Positions 53,708 to 62,129 of a stretch of DNA of 64,000 bases are shown here, in pieces; position 1 is the stretch's first letter; each line of letters opens with the position of its first letter. The stretch lies in the NCBI GenBank assembly GCA_016712355.1, contig JADJRF010000005.1, positions 1,798,001 to 1,862,000 on the forward strand. The letters are read 5' to 3'. Position numbers and translations under genes: made by a program. The notes below the pieces were generated by a model. It worked only from the letters and a program-made list of their open reading frames with translations, searched no databases and was not told where the DNA came from. This DNA is from Vampirovibrionales bacterium (GTDB lineage: Bacteria > Cyanobacteriota > Vampirovibrionia > Vampirovibrionales > Vampirovibrionaceae).

Positions 53708-54964
53708 TCAGGGGTACAGGCCGCGTAGCGTCTTGGCGGCGGCCACGCGTCCAACGCCGAGCATCATGGCGGCGGTGCGGGTATCCACGTCACGCGCCTT
53801 GTGCAGGTGATAGACTTCTTCAAAGCCTCTGCCCATAAGGTAGTACAGCTTCTCATTGACCTGTTCTTCGCTCCAGAACAGGTGTTGGATATCCTGCACC
53901 CACTCAAAATAAGACACCACCACGCCGCCCGCGTTGGCCAGAATGCCGGGAATCACCAGCTTGCCCTTGGCATTGAGAATCTGGTCGGCTTCGTAGGTCA
54001 CCGGGCCGTTGGCGCCTTCGACAATCAGCCGGGCCTGAATGCGATCCGCATTCCGCTCGTGAATCACGCTGGCCACGGCGCAGGGGGCCAGCACGTCGAC
54101 GGGCTCTTCCAGCACCTGTTGGCCGTCGATGGCTTCTGAACCTTCAAATCCGCTAACAGAGCCCGTTTCCCGAACATAATTGAGCAGGCGCGGGATATCC
54201 AGTCCGGCGGGATTCCGGATGGCGCCGTGCAGATCGCTGACCGCAGTGACTTTAATGCCCTGCTGATACAGATATTTGGCCGTGACGCTGCCCACGTTGC
54301 CAAAGCCCTGCACCGCCGCCGTGGGATCTTCCAACCCCCGAAATTCCTTTTCGAGCGCCAGTTTCACGATATAGGCGACGCCGCGTCCGGTGGCTTCCGT
54401 ACGTCCCAGCGTGCCGCCGACGCTCACGGGCTTGCCTGTGACGACGCCCGGCACGGCGTAGCCGACAAAATTGCTGTACGTATCCATGATCCACGCCATG
54501 GTCTGCTCGTTGGTGTACATGTCGGGCGCGGGAATGTCTTTTTCCGGCCCCAGCAGGGCCAGAATCTCGGTGGTGTAGCGCCGGGCGATGCGCTCCAGCT
54601 CGGTCTGGCTCATTTCTTCGGGAAAACACTGCACGCCGCCCTTGGCGCCGCCGTAGGGCAGATTGAGCAGCGCGCATTTCCACGTCATCCACATCGCCAG
54701 CGCGGCGACCTCTCCCAGCGACACCTCGTGATGGAAGCGAATCCCGCCCTTGGTCGGGCCCAGGGTCTGGTCGTGCTGCACCCGGTAGCCGCTGAACACC
54801 TTGGTTTTGCCGTTGTCCAGCTTAATCGGCACTGACACGATCAGCGCTTTGCGCGGGTATCGCAGGCGCTCGTGGATGCCTGCGTCCAGGTTCATTTTTT
54901 CGGCCACTTCGTCAAGTTGTTTCTGCGCCATGCAGAACGTCTCGTTTTGCAGGTATTCTTCCAT
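53708..54964 (-). CDS. gdhA: Glutamate dehydrogenase (Glu/Leu/Phe/Val family)
   Basis: The enzyme interconverts glutamate and 2-oxoglutarate with ammonia. The start is ATG 54964 with GGAG ~11 bases upstream; a frame extension to 55204 overlaps the divergent rqcP and is not credible. The 418-residue length is typical. Motifs: 'LGPTKGGIRFHHEVSLGEVAALAMWMTWKCALLNLPYGGAKGGV' with the catalytic Lys, 'DIPAPDMYTNEQTMAWIMDTYS', 'GGTLGRTEATGRGVAYI' and the dinucleotide site 'VQGFGNVGSVTAKYL'. The cofactor is probably NAD-type but cannot be fixed by eye. It ends 20 bases from the Fur-family gene (convergent). Confidence 0.94.
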   Translation of the reverse strand: MEEYLQNETFCMAQKQLDEVAEKMNLDAGIHERLRYPRKALIVSVPIKLDNGKTKVFSGYRVQHDQTLGPTKGGIRFHHEVSLGEVAALAMWMTWKCALLNLPYGGAKGGVQCFPEEMSQTELERIARRYTTEILALLGPEKDIPAPDMYTNEQTMAWIMDTYSNFVGYAVPGVVTGKPVSVGGTLGRTEATGRGVAYIVKLALEKEFRGLEDPTAAVQGFGNVGSVTAKYLYQQGIKVTAVSDLHGAIRNPAGLDIPRLLNYVRETGSVSGFEGSEAIDGQQVLEEPVDVLAPCAVASVIHERNADRIQARLIVEGANGPVTYEADQILNAKGKLVIPGILANAGGVVVSYFEWVQDIQHLFWSEEQVNEKLYYLMGRGFEEVYHLHKARDVDTRTAAMMLGVGRVAAAKTLRGLYP

Positions 54965-55097
54965 CGAGAGTTCGCTCCAAAAGTCGCGTTGAAGGCGGCG
55001 GGTTTGATATGCTGTCAGACGGTGTGTGATTATCATATGCCCGCGCACAGGCATTTGCAAACGGGCCGAGGCCCATACGCGCAAGGAGAACGTCGCC

Positions 55098-55355
55098 TTG
55101 AGGCTCGACAAATTTCTGAAGGTTTCGCGCCTGATCAAGCGCCGCACGCTCGCCAATGAACTCTGCGACAAGGGCCATGCGCAAATCAACGGGGCCATGG
55201 CCAAAGCCGGCGCAGAAATTCGCGTGGGTCAACGCATTACGCTGCGCATGGGCGCGCGCCGCCTGACGGTGGAAGTCTTACAGGCCCCGGAAAAAGCTGT
55301 TCCCGCGCAACTGGCCGAGACGCTGTATCAGGTCATCAGCGACGAAACGCTTTAA
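55098..55355 (+). CDS. rqcP: S4-domain RNA-binding protein, RqcP-like
   Basis: The start is a TTG at 55098, with AAGGAG (55083-55088) 9 bases upstream, giving 'MRLDKFLKVSRLIKRRTLAN'; this matches the standard N-terminus of the RqcP/YabO family, so the longer frame to 55026 is rejected. The 85-residue S4 domain binds 23S rRNA/tRNA; RqcP works with RqcH in tagging peptides on stalled 50S subunits. The core 'LCDKGHAQINGAMAKAGAEIRVGQRITLRMG' is intact. HslR-type heat-shock proteins are a less likely alternative. Confidence 0.88.
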   Translation: MRLDKFLKVSRLIKRRTLANELCDKGHAQINGAMAKAGAEIRVGQRITLRMGARRLTVEVLQAPEKAVPAQLAETLYQVISDETL

Positions 55356-55759
55356 GACGACCGGGGCGTCATCGCCGCCAACGCCGCTTGCGCCTCCGGG
55401 CTAGGGTTCTTCTGTTTCGTCGCCCAATCCGTGAGCGGGCCCTCGTAATGCGCCGTCGCCCCGCGCGCGGCTAACGCCCGGGCGACCTGTAAATCCACAA
55501 TAGCTTCGAGAGCCGCCTCAAACAGCGTGCCATGAGATAGAACGTTAATGGATGCGTTTTCGCGATCCACCGTGATCGTCACCGGCGCGTTGACGCCAAA
55601 ACTCTCCGGCGTCGTCGATCGATTGCCAATGGCGAGAATATCCGTCGGATGCTCACGGGGAGCTTCTCCGGGTAGCAACCCGTTGCTATCCAGCGCAGTC
55701 ACAGGGGTAATCTGGCTAAAGAGGCCGCCAAACCTTGGCGGGGCGGGCGTAACGCGCAT
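55352..55759 (-). CDS. Unknown protein (135 aa) with N-terminal PPRFGG motif
   Basis: ATG 55759 has AGGA 6 bases upstream. The protein begins 'MRVTPAPPRFGGLFSQITPV' and carries the N-terminal F-G motif shared with other unknown proteins here. The rest mixes beta-type ('VTITVDRENASINVLSHG') and helical ('FEAALEAIVDLQVARALAARGATA') stretches; no domain, signal peptide or membrane helix. It converges with rqcP, the stops overlapping by 4 bases. Confidence 0.65.
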   Translation of the reverse strand: MRVTPAPPRFGGLFSQITPVTALDSNGLLPGEAPREHPTDILAIGNRSTTPESFGVNAPVTITVDRENASINVLSHGTLFEAALEAIVDLQVARALAARGATAHYEGPLTDWATKQKNPSPEAQAALAAMTPRSS

Positions 55760-55882
55760 GATAAATCCTGCGTTAAGGCGTGATGGCGGCCAGGCGTTGA
55801 TCGCGTTATGATGGGCATCTTCGCCTTGTCTGGCGTTTTTTCATGGAAGCCCTAAAAACGGCGCGCGTCAACTGCGCGCACC

Positions 55883-57082
55883 ATGTTTTCTATGCCCGAC
55901 GTCCTCGTTAACGCCGCGCCTTCTGGCCGAAAACGCATCGCTGTCGCTATGAGCGGGGGCGTCGATAGTAGCGTCGTCGCCTGTCTGCTGGCGCGTGCGG
56001 GTCATGACGTGGTGGGATTCACGGCCTGGACGCTCGACGGTCCGGGAAAATGCTGCAATGACGCTCTCATCAAGGCGGGGCGCGTGTGCGAACAACTGGG
56101 CGTCCCGTATGACACGGTAGATTTACGCGCCATGTTTTCGCACTACGTGCTGGATTATTACAATCGCTCGTATGCCGAGGGCCTGACGCCCAATCCGTGC
56201 GTGGAGTGCAACCAGTATGTCAAGTGGGAAGCGCTTGCCGCGTACGCCCGCGAGGCGCTGGGCGCGGATTTTCTGGCCACCGGCCATTACGCGCGCATAG
56301 ACAGACGCGGCGGCCGTCCTCGCCTGTTTCGCGCTGCCGACGCGCGTAAGGATCAGACTTACATGCTGGCCCGCGTTCGCTCTCAGGATCTGGAAACCGC
56401 GCTGTTTCCGCTCGGCGATCTCGTCAAGCCGCAAGTGGTGGCCATGGCCCGCGAGATGGGCATTGCCGAAGCCGACGGCAAGGAAAGTCAGGACGTCTGT
56501 TTTGCGATGAACGGCCATGCGGCCTACATCCAGGGCGCATTGGGCAAACAGCCCGGCCCGATCGTTGATCTCGATACAGGCAGGACGCTCGGGCGTCACG
56601 AAGGCTTCTATGCCTTTACCGTCGGGCAGCGCAAGGGGCTTGGCGGCGGCGCAAGCCGTCCCGTCTACGTCGTGCGGGTAGATGCCGCCAGCAATACGGT
56701 TTACGTAGGCGATGCCTGCCATCTGGAATCATCGCGCCTGACGGCGCTGGATGTTCGCTGGCTGGGCGACGCGCCGCGCGAACCGTCGTTTCGCGCCGCC
56801 GTTAAAATCCGCTATGCCGCGCCGCCTGCGCAAGCCGGGATTTGCCCCGCCGAGACTCCCGGCGCTTATCTCATCGAGGCGCAAACGCCCTTGAACGCCG
56901 TGACGGCAGGCCAGGTCTGCGCCATCTACGACGCAGATTTCGTGGAACTGCTGGGCGGCGGCTATATCGAGCGCTTTCTGCCGCAAACGACGTTTGACGC
57001 ATCCGCCCAGAACGCGCCATCGGCCCCCGCGTCGTCGTGTTCGCTGCCCTTGGGTTCGTCGCCAATCGAGTCAAGATGCTAA
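55883..57082 (+). CDS. mnmA: tRNA-specific 2-thiouridylase MnmA
   Basis: MnmA puts sulfur on U34 of tRNAs for Lys, Glu and Gln. The 399-residue protein has the PP-loop 'SGGVDSS' (24-30), the conserved cysteine region 'NPCVECNQYVKW' (Cys106, Cys109) and the catalytic Cys in 'GKESQDVCFAM', then the C-terminal beta-barrel ('HEGFYAFTVGQRKGLGGG'). The last ~25 residues are Ala/Ser/Pro-rich and extra. Two ATGs (55883, 55892) are possible, neither with a clear SD. The sulfur donor is normally a cysteine desulfurase; one lies 2.4 kb downstream on the other strand. Confidence 0.95.
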   Translation: MFSMPDVLVNAAPSGRKRIAVAMSGGVDSSVVACLLARAGHDVVGFTAWTLDGPGKCCNDALIKAGRVCEQLGVPYDTVDLRAMFSHYVLDYYNRSYAEGLTPNPCVECNQYVKWEALAAYAREALGADFLATGHYARIDRRGGRPRLFRAADARKDQTYMLARVRSQDLETALFPLGDLVKPQVVAMAREMGIAEADGKESQDVCFAMNGHAAYIQGALGKQPGPIVDLDTGRTLGRHEGFYAFTVGQRKGLGGGASRPVYVVRVDAASNTVYVGDACHLESSRLTALDVRWLGDAPREPSFRAAVKIRYAAPPAQAGICPAETPGAYLIEAQTPLNAVTAGQVCAIYDADFVELLGGGYIERFLPQTTFDASAQNAPSAPASSCSLPLGSSPIESRC

Positions 57083-57216
57083 AATACAGGGAGCGCCGCT
57101 GAGACCGCCAAGCGCCCCGCGCGAGGATGCTCATCGGATAGAGAGACGCCTGCAAACGGTTGCGAAATCCCGCTCCAGACGCAGAGACGAAGGCATCGAC
57201 AGAGACAGTAAAGGCT

Positions 57217-57939
57217 ATGAGACCTTTTCGACATCGCGCGATTCCCCTGATTATTGTCACGACGCTGTTTGCGGCAAGCGTTGGCCCGATGCCGCCGTCG
57301 ATCGCAAGCGCCACGCCGCAAAACCCGATGCTCACCCAGGGAAACGCGCCCAGCGAAATCATCATAGAAGGCATCGGCTTTGACTCGGATCTCGACGCCA
57401 GACTCGGCGCGCCGTCGCCCGTCGGTCTCGACACCCCCACCCCCATGGCCGTAATTCTGCGCGATTTGCCCGGCGAGCTGCCGGCTTTTATCCAGCAGAG
57501 CAACCGCGCGCTGGATCCCATGCAGACGCGTTACATCGCGTGGGCGCTATTTCGCTTTGCGCAACTGTATGGGGTCGATTACCGCATTATCGCCAGTCTG
57601 GTCTCGATCGAATCGTCGTTTCGCGCCGATGCCGTCTCCAGCGCCGGGGCCATCGGTCTGGGGCAGCTTAAGCCGGACACGGCGCGCTGGCTGGGCGTGC
57701 GCGACCCGTATCATCCGGCGGACAATGCGGCGGGGTTGACGCGCTATATGAGTTATTTGCTGCGCAAGTACGAGGGGAATCTCGACAAAGCGCTCGCCGC
57801 GTATTTTCAGGGGCCGGGGACCATCGATCGCAAGGGCATCACGCCGGAATGCCTGCCTTACCTGATGAAATTCAACGCCGCCTTCGCCCGATTCCCCAGC
57901 GCCGCCCCGCCCGCCGACGCTCTGGGCAACCGCCCGTAA
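57217..57939 (+). CDS. Lytic transglycosylase (SLT domain), exported
   Basis: The start is ATG 57217 ('MRPFRHRAIPLIIVTTLFAA'), which gives a standard signal peptide (basic start, hydrophobic core, Ala-rich end near residue 30); the frame reaches back to 57160. The SLT domain (about 100-215) has the catalytic Glu in 'ASLVSIESSFRADAVSSAGAIGLGQLKPDTA' and 'NAAGLTRYMSYLLRKY', plus 'LAAYFQGPGTID'. It cleaves peptidoglycan with 1,6-anhydro ring formation in the periplasm, possibly for cell-wall turnover or for passing appendages. The ~240 residues are a single-domain size. Confidence 0.9.
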   Translation: MRPFRHRAIPLIIVTTLFAASVGPMPPSIASATPQNPMLTQGNAPSEIIIEGIGFDSDLDARLGAPSPVGLDTPTPMAVILRDLPGELPAFIQQSNRALDPMQTRYIAWALFRFAQLYGVDYRIIASLVSIESSFRADAVSSAGAIGLGQLKPDTARWLGVRDPYHPADNAAGLTRYMSYLLRKYEGNLDKALAAYFQGPGTIDRKGITPECLPYLMKFNAAFARFPSAAPPADALGNRP

Positions 57940-57966
57940 GTCGCGTTAATTTTATTACGTTTGTAA

Positions 57967-57995
57967 TTGATTTTGATGGTTTTTTGCCTTATAAA
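57967..57995 (+). promoter_or_regulatory. Promoter of paralog 1
   Basis: TTGATT (57967-57972), a 17-base spacer ending TTTGCCT, and TATAAA (57990-57995). The flank TGTAA before the -35 and the TTTGCCTTA block are shared with the promoters at 58508 and 59057. Confidence 0.75.
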
Positions 57996-58029
57996 AGGGA
58001 TTCAAAAGTTCCTCTTGAGGACGGCTTCT

Positions 58030-58326
58030 ATGGCTTTGTCTATTCGATCCATCCGATTCGGCGGTACGGCGGGAACCTATCCAGAATCGTTAGCCGGGAG
58101 AACCGTCACCATCGATTGGATAGGCGGGGGCGCTGATTTTGGTGAAATTTATCCACAGATGAAAGGCTATGAGAGTTTCACCATAATTGCTGATCCTGAC
58201 GGTCCTCCATCTGCGTTTATGGTTAAAGACGGCGTGTATTCCCCTCCAAGAGTTGTTAAATTCCAGACTGAGGACGGAAAATTGTCTGATTTCAGCGCTG
58301 CGGAGCGGTTTGACGTTGTGATATAA
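58030..58326 (+). CDS. Tandem small-protein paralog 1 (98 aa)
   Basis: ATG 58030 has GAGG 9 bases upstream. The protein starts 'MALSIRSIRFGGTAGTYPES' and shares the pattern I/L-R/K-F-x-G-T-A-x2-Y-x3-L-x-G-x2-V-x2-D near its N-terminus, F-x2-x-Y-P-x-M-K in the middle and S-A-A-x-R/K-F-D/N-V at the end with the two following genes. It is beta-rich, with no signal peptide, cysteine or membrane helix. Unknown family. Its own sigma70-type promoter lies 35 bases upstream. The three paralogs have diverged strongly in sequence but kept ends and promoters. Confidence 0.75.
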   Translation: MALSIRSIRFGGTAGTYPESLAGRTVTIDWIGGGADFGEIYPQMKGYESFTIIADPDGPPSAFMVKDGVYSPPRVVKFQTEDGKLSDFSAAERFDVVI

Positions 58327-58507
58327 GGGTCGCCAGACCCCTTGAGGCCCAGAAATTCATCGTTACGACAGGCGATCGCCTCCCTGAGAGCCGGTTTCCA
58401 CTGGCTATGGAAACGTTAACCCGCCAGTTTTAAGGCCCGCTCAGGCCTTTGCGCCTGACGCCCTTTCGATGCGCGCCCGTAAGGCGCACAATTTATTACA
58501 CTTGTAA

Positions 58508-58536
58508 TTGATCTTGACGCTTGTTTGCCTTACAAA
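58508..58536 (+). promoter_or_regulatory. Promoter of paralog 2
   Basis: TTGATC (58508-58513), a 17-base spacer ending TTTGCCT, and TACAAA (58531-58536), with TGTAA just before the -35. It is almost the same as the promoters at 57967 and 59057. The preceding 180 bases after paralog 1 hold a GTTTCCA-N7-TGGAAAC hairpin near 58394-58414 and no gene. Confidence 0.75.
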
Positions 58537-58572
58537 AGGGATTCCAGTAGTCCCTTTTTTAGGAGCGCTCCC

Positions 58573-58962
58573 ATGGCCTTATCTACTCAACCCATCCGAT
58601 TCAGCGGCACGGCGGAACATTACGACGGATCCCTGGCCGGTATGTACGTCAGAGTCGACCGCACAGGCGATGGCGCCCGTTTTTATGAAGAATATCCAGA
58701 GATGGAAGGTTATCATATATTCAAAACACTGATGGATAATCAACAAGGTGGACTTTTATTTAGTGGCGATGAGTTTTGGAAGGAAGCTCCCAGACTGCTT
58801 TGCGTCGAAGCGGTACGGGACAAAGCAGGCGGTACGACAGACGACAGACTCTCTCGCATGATTCCTGCAAGTAAATTTGATGTTTTCCTCGACAAAAATT
58901 TAAAACCCATCACACCCCGGTTGCCTGGGCCAAAGCGGATGATCAGCGCCTGGACAGCCTGA
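58573..58962 (+). CDS. Tandem small-protein paralog 2 (129 aa)
   Basis: ATG 58573 follows AGGAG with good spacing. The protein begins 'MALSTQPIRFSGTAEHYDGS', which is close to paralog 1, and ends its shared part with 'IPASKFDVFLDKN'. It has a ~22-residue C-terminal addition ('PITPRLPGPKRMISAWTA') and an insertion before the final block. A middle block 'FYEEYPEMEGYHIF' matches 'FGEIYPQMKGYESF' of paralog 1. Function unknown; no signal peptide. Confidence 0.72.
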   Translation: MALSTQPIRFSGTAEHYDGSLAGMYVRVDRTGDGARFYEEYPEMEGYHIFKTLMDNQQGGLLFSGDEFWKEAPRLLCVEAVRDKAGGTTDDRLSRMIPASKFDVFLDKNLKPITPRLPGPKRMISAWTA

Positions 58963-59056
58963 TTGGACCAATACCGGCCTCTTCAGACTTTCTACCCCTT
59001 TCTAAGGGCTGGCCAACCGGATGCGGGCGTCGCCTCTTTATTTGCTATGCATGTAA

Positions 59057-59085
59057 TTGACGCGACGCGTCGTTTGCCTTATGAA
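59057..59085 (+). promoter_or_regulatory. Promoter of paralog 3
   Basis: TTGACG (59057-59062), a 17-base spacer ending TTTGCCT, and TATGAA (59080-59085), with TGTAA before the -35. The spacer contains CGACGCGTCG, a perfect palindrome not present in the other two promoters. Confidence 0.72.
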
Positions 59086-59122
59086 AGAAACTTAATAATC
59101 GCTCATCATTGGGAGACTCGAC

Positions 59123-59410
59123 ATGCTTTCCACTGTTCAGCCCCTCAAATTTCGGGGCACTGCGGAAAACTATCCCGGACGTCTGGAAGGCCAACGCGTT
59201 CAATTGGATTCTGAAATCACTAATCAAAGAGATTTTGAAACGCTATATCCGGGTATGAAGTTTGACGACACTTTTACAATAGTAACGGATTCCGGAAAGT
59301 TCCCTATTGCCAAAGGCTCCGAAATTACTCAAGTAAGGCTTGTCACTTTCCAGGCCCCCGACGGAAAACAAGGTATGAGCGCTGCGAGTCGCTTCAACGT
59401 CATACCATAG
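59123..59410 (+). CDS. Tandem small-protein paralog 3 (95 aa)
   Basis: ATG 59123 follows GGGAG at 9 bases. The protein begins 'MLSTVQPLKFRGTAENYPGR' and has the family blocks 'FETLYPGMKFDDTFTIVTD', 'VRLVTFQAPDGK' and 'SAASRFNVIP'. The latter aligns with 'RVVKFQTEDGK' and 'SAAERFDVVI' of paralog 1, so these two are closest overall. No signal, cysteine or known domain. It converges with the cysteine desulfurase 43 bases on. Confidence 0.75.
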   Translation: MLSTVQPLKFRGTAENYPGRLEGQRVQLDSEITNQRDFETLYPGMKFDDTFTIVTDSGKFPIAKGSEITQVRLVTFQAPDGKQGMSAASRFNVIP

Positions 59411-59453
59411 CCGTGAGGCCATGCGCCGACGCTTGCGATCGGCGCGACTCTAT

Positions 59454-60683
59454 TTATAACCGCCCCGCCGGAACCACACGCCGCAGGACGGCAGGCAGCG
59501 CGGCGATGAGGGCTTCCACGTCGCTGTCGTCGTTCTCACGGCCTAAACTCACGCGAAGGGTCGCCGTGGCCTCGGCCTGGGTTTTACCCAGCGCCAGCAC
59601 GGAGGCAGAAGGCGTCAGCGAGCCGCTATGACACGCTGAGCCGCTGGAAACGCCGATGCCGCGTAAATCCAGTTGCAGGGCCAAGGCTTCGCCTTCGAGC
59701 GGCGCATGACCCTCGCATAATAGCGAAAAATGCGCATTGCCCGGCAAACGCCGATGAAAATCCTCAGGACCGTTGAGAATCAGGCGGAAGCGGCTTTCTT
59801 GAAGCTCAATGCGCAGGCGCTCCAGCAGGCGACGCCCCAACGTGCGCAGGCGGCGGCTTTCGGCTGGCGCTTCTTCGCAGGCGTAATGCAGGGCAGTCGC
59901 AAACCCGACCGCCAGCGCCGGATTCTCCACCCCGGAGCGTCGGCCCTGTTGCTGACCGCCGCCCAACAGCAGGGGCGCAGGCGCGGGCGCGTCGTGACGG
60001 GCGAATAACCCGCCGACGCCTTTAGGGCCGTAGCACTTATGAGCGGAAAACGTCAGGTAATCGACCGGCAGGCGGGCCACATTCAGCGGCAGTTTGCCGA
60101 CGGTCTGCGCGGCGTCCGCATGAAAGAGCGCGCCATGGCGATGCGCGACCTCGATTAGCTCGTCGAGCGGCTGCACCGTCCCGATTTCGTTATGACCGTG
60201 AATAATCGACACTAGGGCGGTATCGTCTCCCATCGCCTGCGCCAGCAGGTCGGGATGCACAAAGCCCTCGCGGTCAACCGGCGCATACGTCACGCGCCAT
60301 CCCGCGCGCTCCAGCCAGCGCACAGGCTCGCGCACCGACGGATGCTCAATGGCAGTCGTCACCAGATGGCGCGGGCGTCCGCTGGCGCTCAGCGTTTCGG
60401 CCAGCCCGCGAATCGCCCAGTTATTGGCTTCCGTGGCGCCGCTGGTCAGGGTGATTTCATCGGGACGCGCGCCCAGACAATGGGCGATTTGCGCCAGCGC
60501 ATTCTGAACCGCCGTGCGCGCGCCTTGCCCCGGCCCGTGCAGGCTTGCCGGATTGGCGAACCCGTGCGCGGCCGTTTGGGCGGTGGCGAGCCACGGCAAC
60601 ATTGCAGCCAGCGCGCGAGGGTCTAACGGCGCGCTGGCGGCGTTATCCAGATAGCGATAGGAGGGCGGCGCGTCAGTTGTCAT
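59454..60683 (-). CDS. Cysteine desulfurase (NifS/IscS family)
   Basis: A PLP enzyme that takes sulfur from cysteine to form a persulfide for Fe-S clusters and thiolated tRNA. The start is ATG 60683 ('MTTDAPPSYRYLDNAASAPL'); a frame to 60941 reads through the hexanucleotide repeat as a Tyr-Leu run and is rejected. The ~409 residues contain 'LTSGATEANNWAIRG', the PLP Lys in 'FSAHKCYGPKGVGGLF', and the catalytic-Cys loop 'GVSSGSACHSGSLTPS'. No iscU or suf genes are nearby; mnmA, 2.4 kb away, is a likely client. The SD is weak. Confidence 0.93.
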   Translation of the reverse strand: MTTDAPPSYRYLDNAASAPLDPRALAAMLPWLATAQTAAHGFANPASLHGPGQGARTAVQNALAQIAHCLGARPDEITLTSGATEANNWAIRGLAETLSASGRPRHLVTTAIEHPSVREPVRWLERAGWRVTYAPVDREGFVHPDLLAQAMGDDTALVSIIHGHNEIGTVQPLDELIEVAHRHGALFHADAAQTVGKLPLNVARLPVDYLTFSAHKCYGPKGVGGLFARHDAPAPAPLLLGGGQQQGRRSGVENPALAVGFATALHYACEEAPAESRRLRTLGRRLLERLRIELQESRFRLILNGPEDFHRRLPGNAHFSLLCEGHAPLEGEALALQLDLRGIGVSSGSACHSGSLTPSASVLALGKTQAEATATLRVSLGRENDDSDVEALIAALPAVLRRVVPAGRL

Positions 60684-60824
60684 CGGCGAGGAAGGCTCTG
60701 GCTCGGGGAGGGTTTGCAAAAACCCGTAAACTGGAGGGTTTGGCGCGACGGCGCCCGGTTCATTATAATAAAGAAGAGGGGAAACAGAGAGCGCGCAGAC
60801 AGATAGAGAAATCGAGAAATAAAA

Positions 60825-60883
60825 ATAGAGATAGAGATAGAGATAGAGATAGAGATAGAGATAGAGATAGAGATAGAGATAGA
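60825..60883 (+). repeat. (ATAGAG)n hexanucleotide tandem repeat, about 9.8 copies
   Basis: A perfect 6-bp tandem repeat lies in the divergent region between the cysteine desulfurase and arcC, and ends 24 bases before the arcC start. Flanking sequence is also purine-rich (AAATAAAA, AAAAAACAAGAAAGAG). Slippage would change promoter or SD spacing rather than a reading frame, so it could vary expression of either gene. Confidence 0.95.
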
Positions 60884-60906
60884 AAAAACAAGAAAGAGAA
60901 AGACGA

Positions 60907-61863
60907 GTGACGCGACGCATCGTAATCGCCATTGGCGGCAACGCGCTCTATGACAAAGAGGGCGGCAATAACCTGCATCCGGCGCAAGTGGAAATTATTT
61001 GCGACCATATCGTCAACGTCGTGCGCCAGGGCTATCTGCCGGTCATTACCTTCGGCAACGGTCCGCAGGTCGGCAACCTGCTCGATATGGCGGAAACCTC
61101 AGCGCGTCTGTTCACCTCGCGGGTGACGCTGGAAAGTTGCGTGGCCTGGACACAAGGCCAAATGGGCTATTGGCTTGCCAATACCCTCTCAACGCGCCTG
61201 ATCCGCGCCGGACTCGACGCCACCGTGATGGCAACCATCACGTCTGTGGAAGTCTCGCCCGAGGATCCGGCTTTTGAGCATCCCAGTAAACCCATTGGCA
61301 AATTTATCACGCCGGAAGTCGCCCAGCGTCTGTACGAAGAACGCGGCTGGCACGTCGGCCCGGACTCCTGTCGCGGCTATCGCCGCCTCGTCCCGTCGCC
61401 GCGCCCCAAGGCGATTCTGGAACTCAAGGCCATTCAGACGCTCATTGAGCAAGGCGTTATCGTGCTGTGTTGCGGCGGCGGCGGCGTGCCGGTGGTGCGC
61501 GGCGACGACGGGCTGAAAGGCGTTGAAGCCGTCATCGACAAAGACTACGCCTCGTGTCTGCTGGCCGCCTCGCTGGGAATCGAGACGCTGGTGATTTGTA
61601 CCGACGTCAGCCACGTCTATCTCGACTATGGTACGCCGCAGGCGCAAGCGCTCGGCCTGACATCGGTCGAGGATGCGCGCCGGTATCTGTCTCAGGGACA
61701 GTTTTCTTCGGGCAGTATGGGTCCCAAAGTCGAAGCCCTGCTGGATTATCTGGACGCAGGCGGCAAACAGGCCCTGATCACCAGTCTGGACGCCCTGTGC
61801 CAGGCCCTGGAAGGAAAAATCGGGACCCGTTTTACGCGCGCGGCGACGTCTGAAGTCATGTAA
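60907..61863 (+). CDS. arcC: Carbamate kinase
   Basis: ArcC makes ATP from carbamoyl phosphate and ADP, the last step of arginine or agmatine fermentation, or works in reverse. The 318-residue protein begins at GTG 60907 ('MTRRIVIAIGGNALYDKEGG') and has 'TFGNGPQVGNLLDMAE', 'VALE/T-like' substrate region 'RVTLESCVAWTQGQMGYWL', 'VIVLCCGGGGVPVV' and 'VIDKDYASCLLAASLGIETLVICTDV'. Length is standard. No arcA, arcB or carbamoyltransferase is nearby. Purine-rich AGAAAGAGAAAGACGA serves as a weak SD region. Confidence 0.93.
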   Translation: MTRRIVIAIGGNALYDKEGGNNLHPAQVEIICDHIVNVVRQGYLPVITFGNGPQVGNLLDMAETSARLFTSRVTLESCVAWTQGQMGYWLANTLSTRLIRAGLDATVMATITSVEVSPEDPAFEHPSKPIGKFITPEVAQRLYEERGWHVGPDSCRGYRRLVPSPRPKAILELKAIQTLIEQGVIVLCCGGGGVPVVRGDDGLKGVEAVIDKDYASCLLAASLGIETLVICTDVSHVYLDYGTPQAQALGLTSVEDARRYLSQGQFSSGSMGPKVEALLDYLDAGGKQALITSLDALCQALEGKIGTRFTRAATSEVM

Positions 61864-62129
61864 ACGGCGTGAGACCCTCAGGCGTAAGCGTTTTTGGTTT
61901 TCTCATGCAAATATCGAAACAAATTGCCGCCCCTGCGGGAACTTTTTAAGCCGCGTTCGTCATAAGTCCCAGTAGGATGCGGCTGGCAAGATGGATTAGG
62001 CTCAGGTTTTCCATTCAAATCGCGCGTCAGCCGGGTCGGCGATGAATACGGATACTGGCTCTTGAGGTTATTAACTCTGATTCCCCCTGAATTTTTCAGC
62101 GAGATGAAATAGCTCAGGAGAATGCGCAG

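Noticed and set aside
60545..60941. Frames reading the hexanucleotide repeat as Arg-Asp or Tyr-Leu runs, including an N-terminal extension of the cysteine desulfurase
   Set aside because: The repeat is a multiple of three and stays open in every frame. The desulfurase has a normal start at 60683 and no homologous extension is known to me.
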